Shown here piece by piece: positions 63,892 to 64,000 of a stretch of DNA of 64,000 bases; positions within the stretch are counted from its first letter, which is position 1, and every line of letters begins with the position of its first letter. The position numbers and the translations under genes are program-made. Source of the stretch: Noviherbaspirillum sp. L7-7A (GTDB taxonomy: Bacteria > Pseudomonadota > Gammaproteobacteria > Burkholderiales > Burkholderiaceae_D). The notes below the pieces were generated by a model. That model was not told the DNA's origin. It saw nothing but the letters and a program-made list of their open reading frames with translations, and made no database searches. The stretch spans positions 558,001 to 622,000 of the forward strand of contig NZ_JAHQRJ010000001.1 in the NCBI RefSeq assembly GCF_019052805.1, given 5' to 3'.

Positions 63892-64000
63892 TCAGCGTGG
63901 CGCGGCGTCCGGCAGTACCACGTTCACATCCAGCACTTCCAGGTTGCCCTGGCGATCAAGTGAAATCTTGATGTCGTCGGCATTGACCTTGGTGTACTTG
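63892..64000 (-). CDS. C-terminal end of unidentified protein, partial
   Basis: The minus strand carries an open frame entering from the right edge and ending at 63892. The 36 visible residues include [20 protein letters not shown] and [14 protein letters not shown], which look like the end of a beta-rich cytoplasmic or periplasmic domain. The family is not recognisable from so short a piece. It is convergent with the decayed effector region. Confidence 0.5.
   Translation of the reverse strand, partial: KYTKVNADDIKISLDRQGNLEVLDVNVVLPDAAPR

Overview
The window reads as chromosome of a GC-rich betaproteobacterium, most likely Oxalobacteraceae (Noviherbaspirillum/Massilia-like). This is inferred from gene content (CzcCBA with a TctE-like kinase, an arsenosugar cluster, OpgGH, NMT1-type ABC importers, a biodegradative-type arginine/lysine decarboxylase), not from a marker gene. 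Genes are dense and many starts overlap the previous stop by 1-4 nt.

Layout. 1-6.6 kb: a czcCBA-type metal efflux operon (minus strand, pump truncated by the window edge) divergent from its two-component system; four CTGAC-like half-sites at an exact 11-bp period lie between them. 6.8-9.1 kb: a large palindromic composite repeat interrupted by an ISBst12/IS66-type element. 9.25-16.6 kb: an arsenosugar-type operon (PhnD-like binding protein, PhnE-like permease, ArsS, metallophosphoesterase, TVP38-disulfide reductase fusion, two glycosyltransferases). 16.6-21.85 kb: an esterase lacking its expected catalytic His, then an 8-oxoguanine deaminase-like hydrolase divergent from an NMT1-type ABC importer. 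22-23 kb: two small genes and a candidate sRNA under a perfect CRP palindrome. 23-27.1 kb: opgGH. 27.15-27.9 kb: an uninterrupted copy of the composite repeat. 28-35.3 kb: a nitrogen-heterocycle catabolic operon (ring-opening amidohydrolase, amidase, flavin monooxygenase, VOC protein, second NMT1 importer, HpxZ/AtzH-like protein). 35.5-38.6 kb: a 980-aa Pro-rich, effector-like protein of unknown family. 38.7-40.8 kb: a WGR protein and partner, and a lipoprotein apyrase of the GDA1/CD39 family. 40.8-43.1 kb: a third composite repeat, interrupted by a second, dead copy of the same IS.

43.2-58.4 kb is mostly core: PLP decarboxylase, DUF4337, FolA, a REC-PAS-GGDEF-EAL protein, YgiQ, a DEDDh exonuclease, a lipoprotein, a DUF883-like protein with a Gly-Ser-Thr repeat, acetoacetyl-CoA synthetase and AsmA. 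58.7-63.9 kb is AT-richer and holds two more effector-like genes, one intact with an NLS-like basic cluster and one broken by frameshifts. Both are preceded at a similar distance by a box resembling the HrpL-type promoter.

The least-described structures are (1) the roughly 750-bp composite repeat, present three times, whose hairpin arms differ between copies while staying complementary, whose central 175-185 bp is inverted in one copy, and whose hairpin loop is the insertion site of both IS copies; and (2) the effector-like gene set with HrpL-like boxes and an apyrase, which together suggest interaction with a eukaryotic host.
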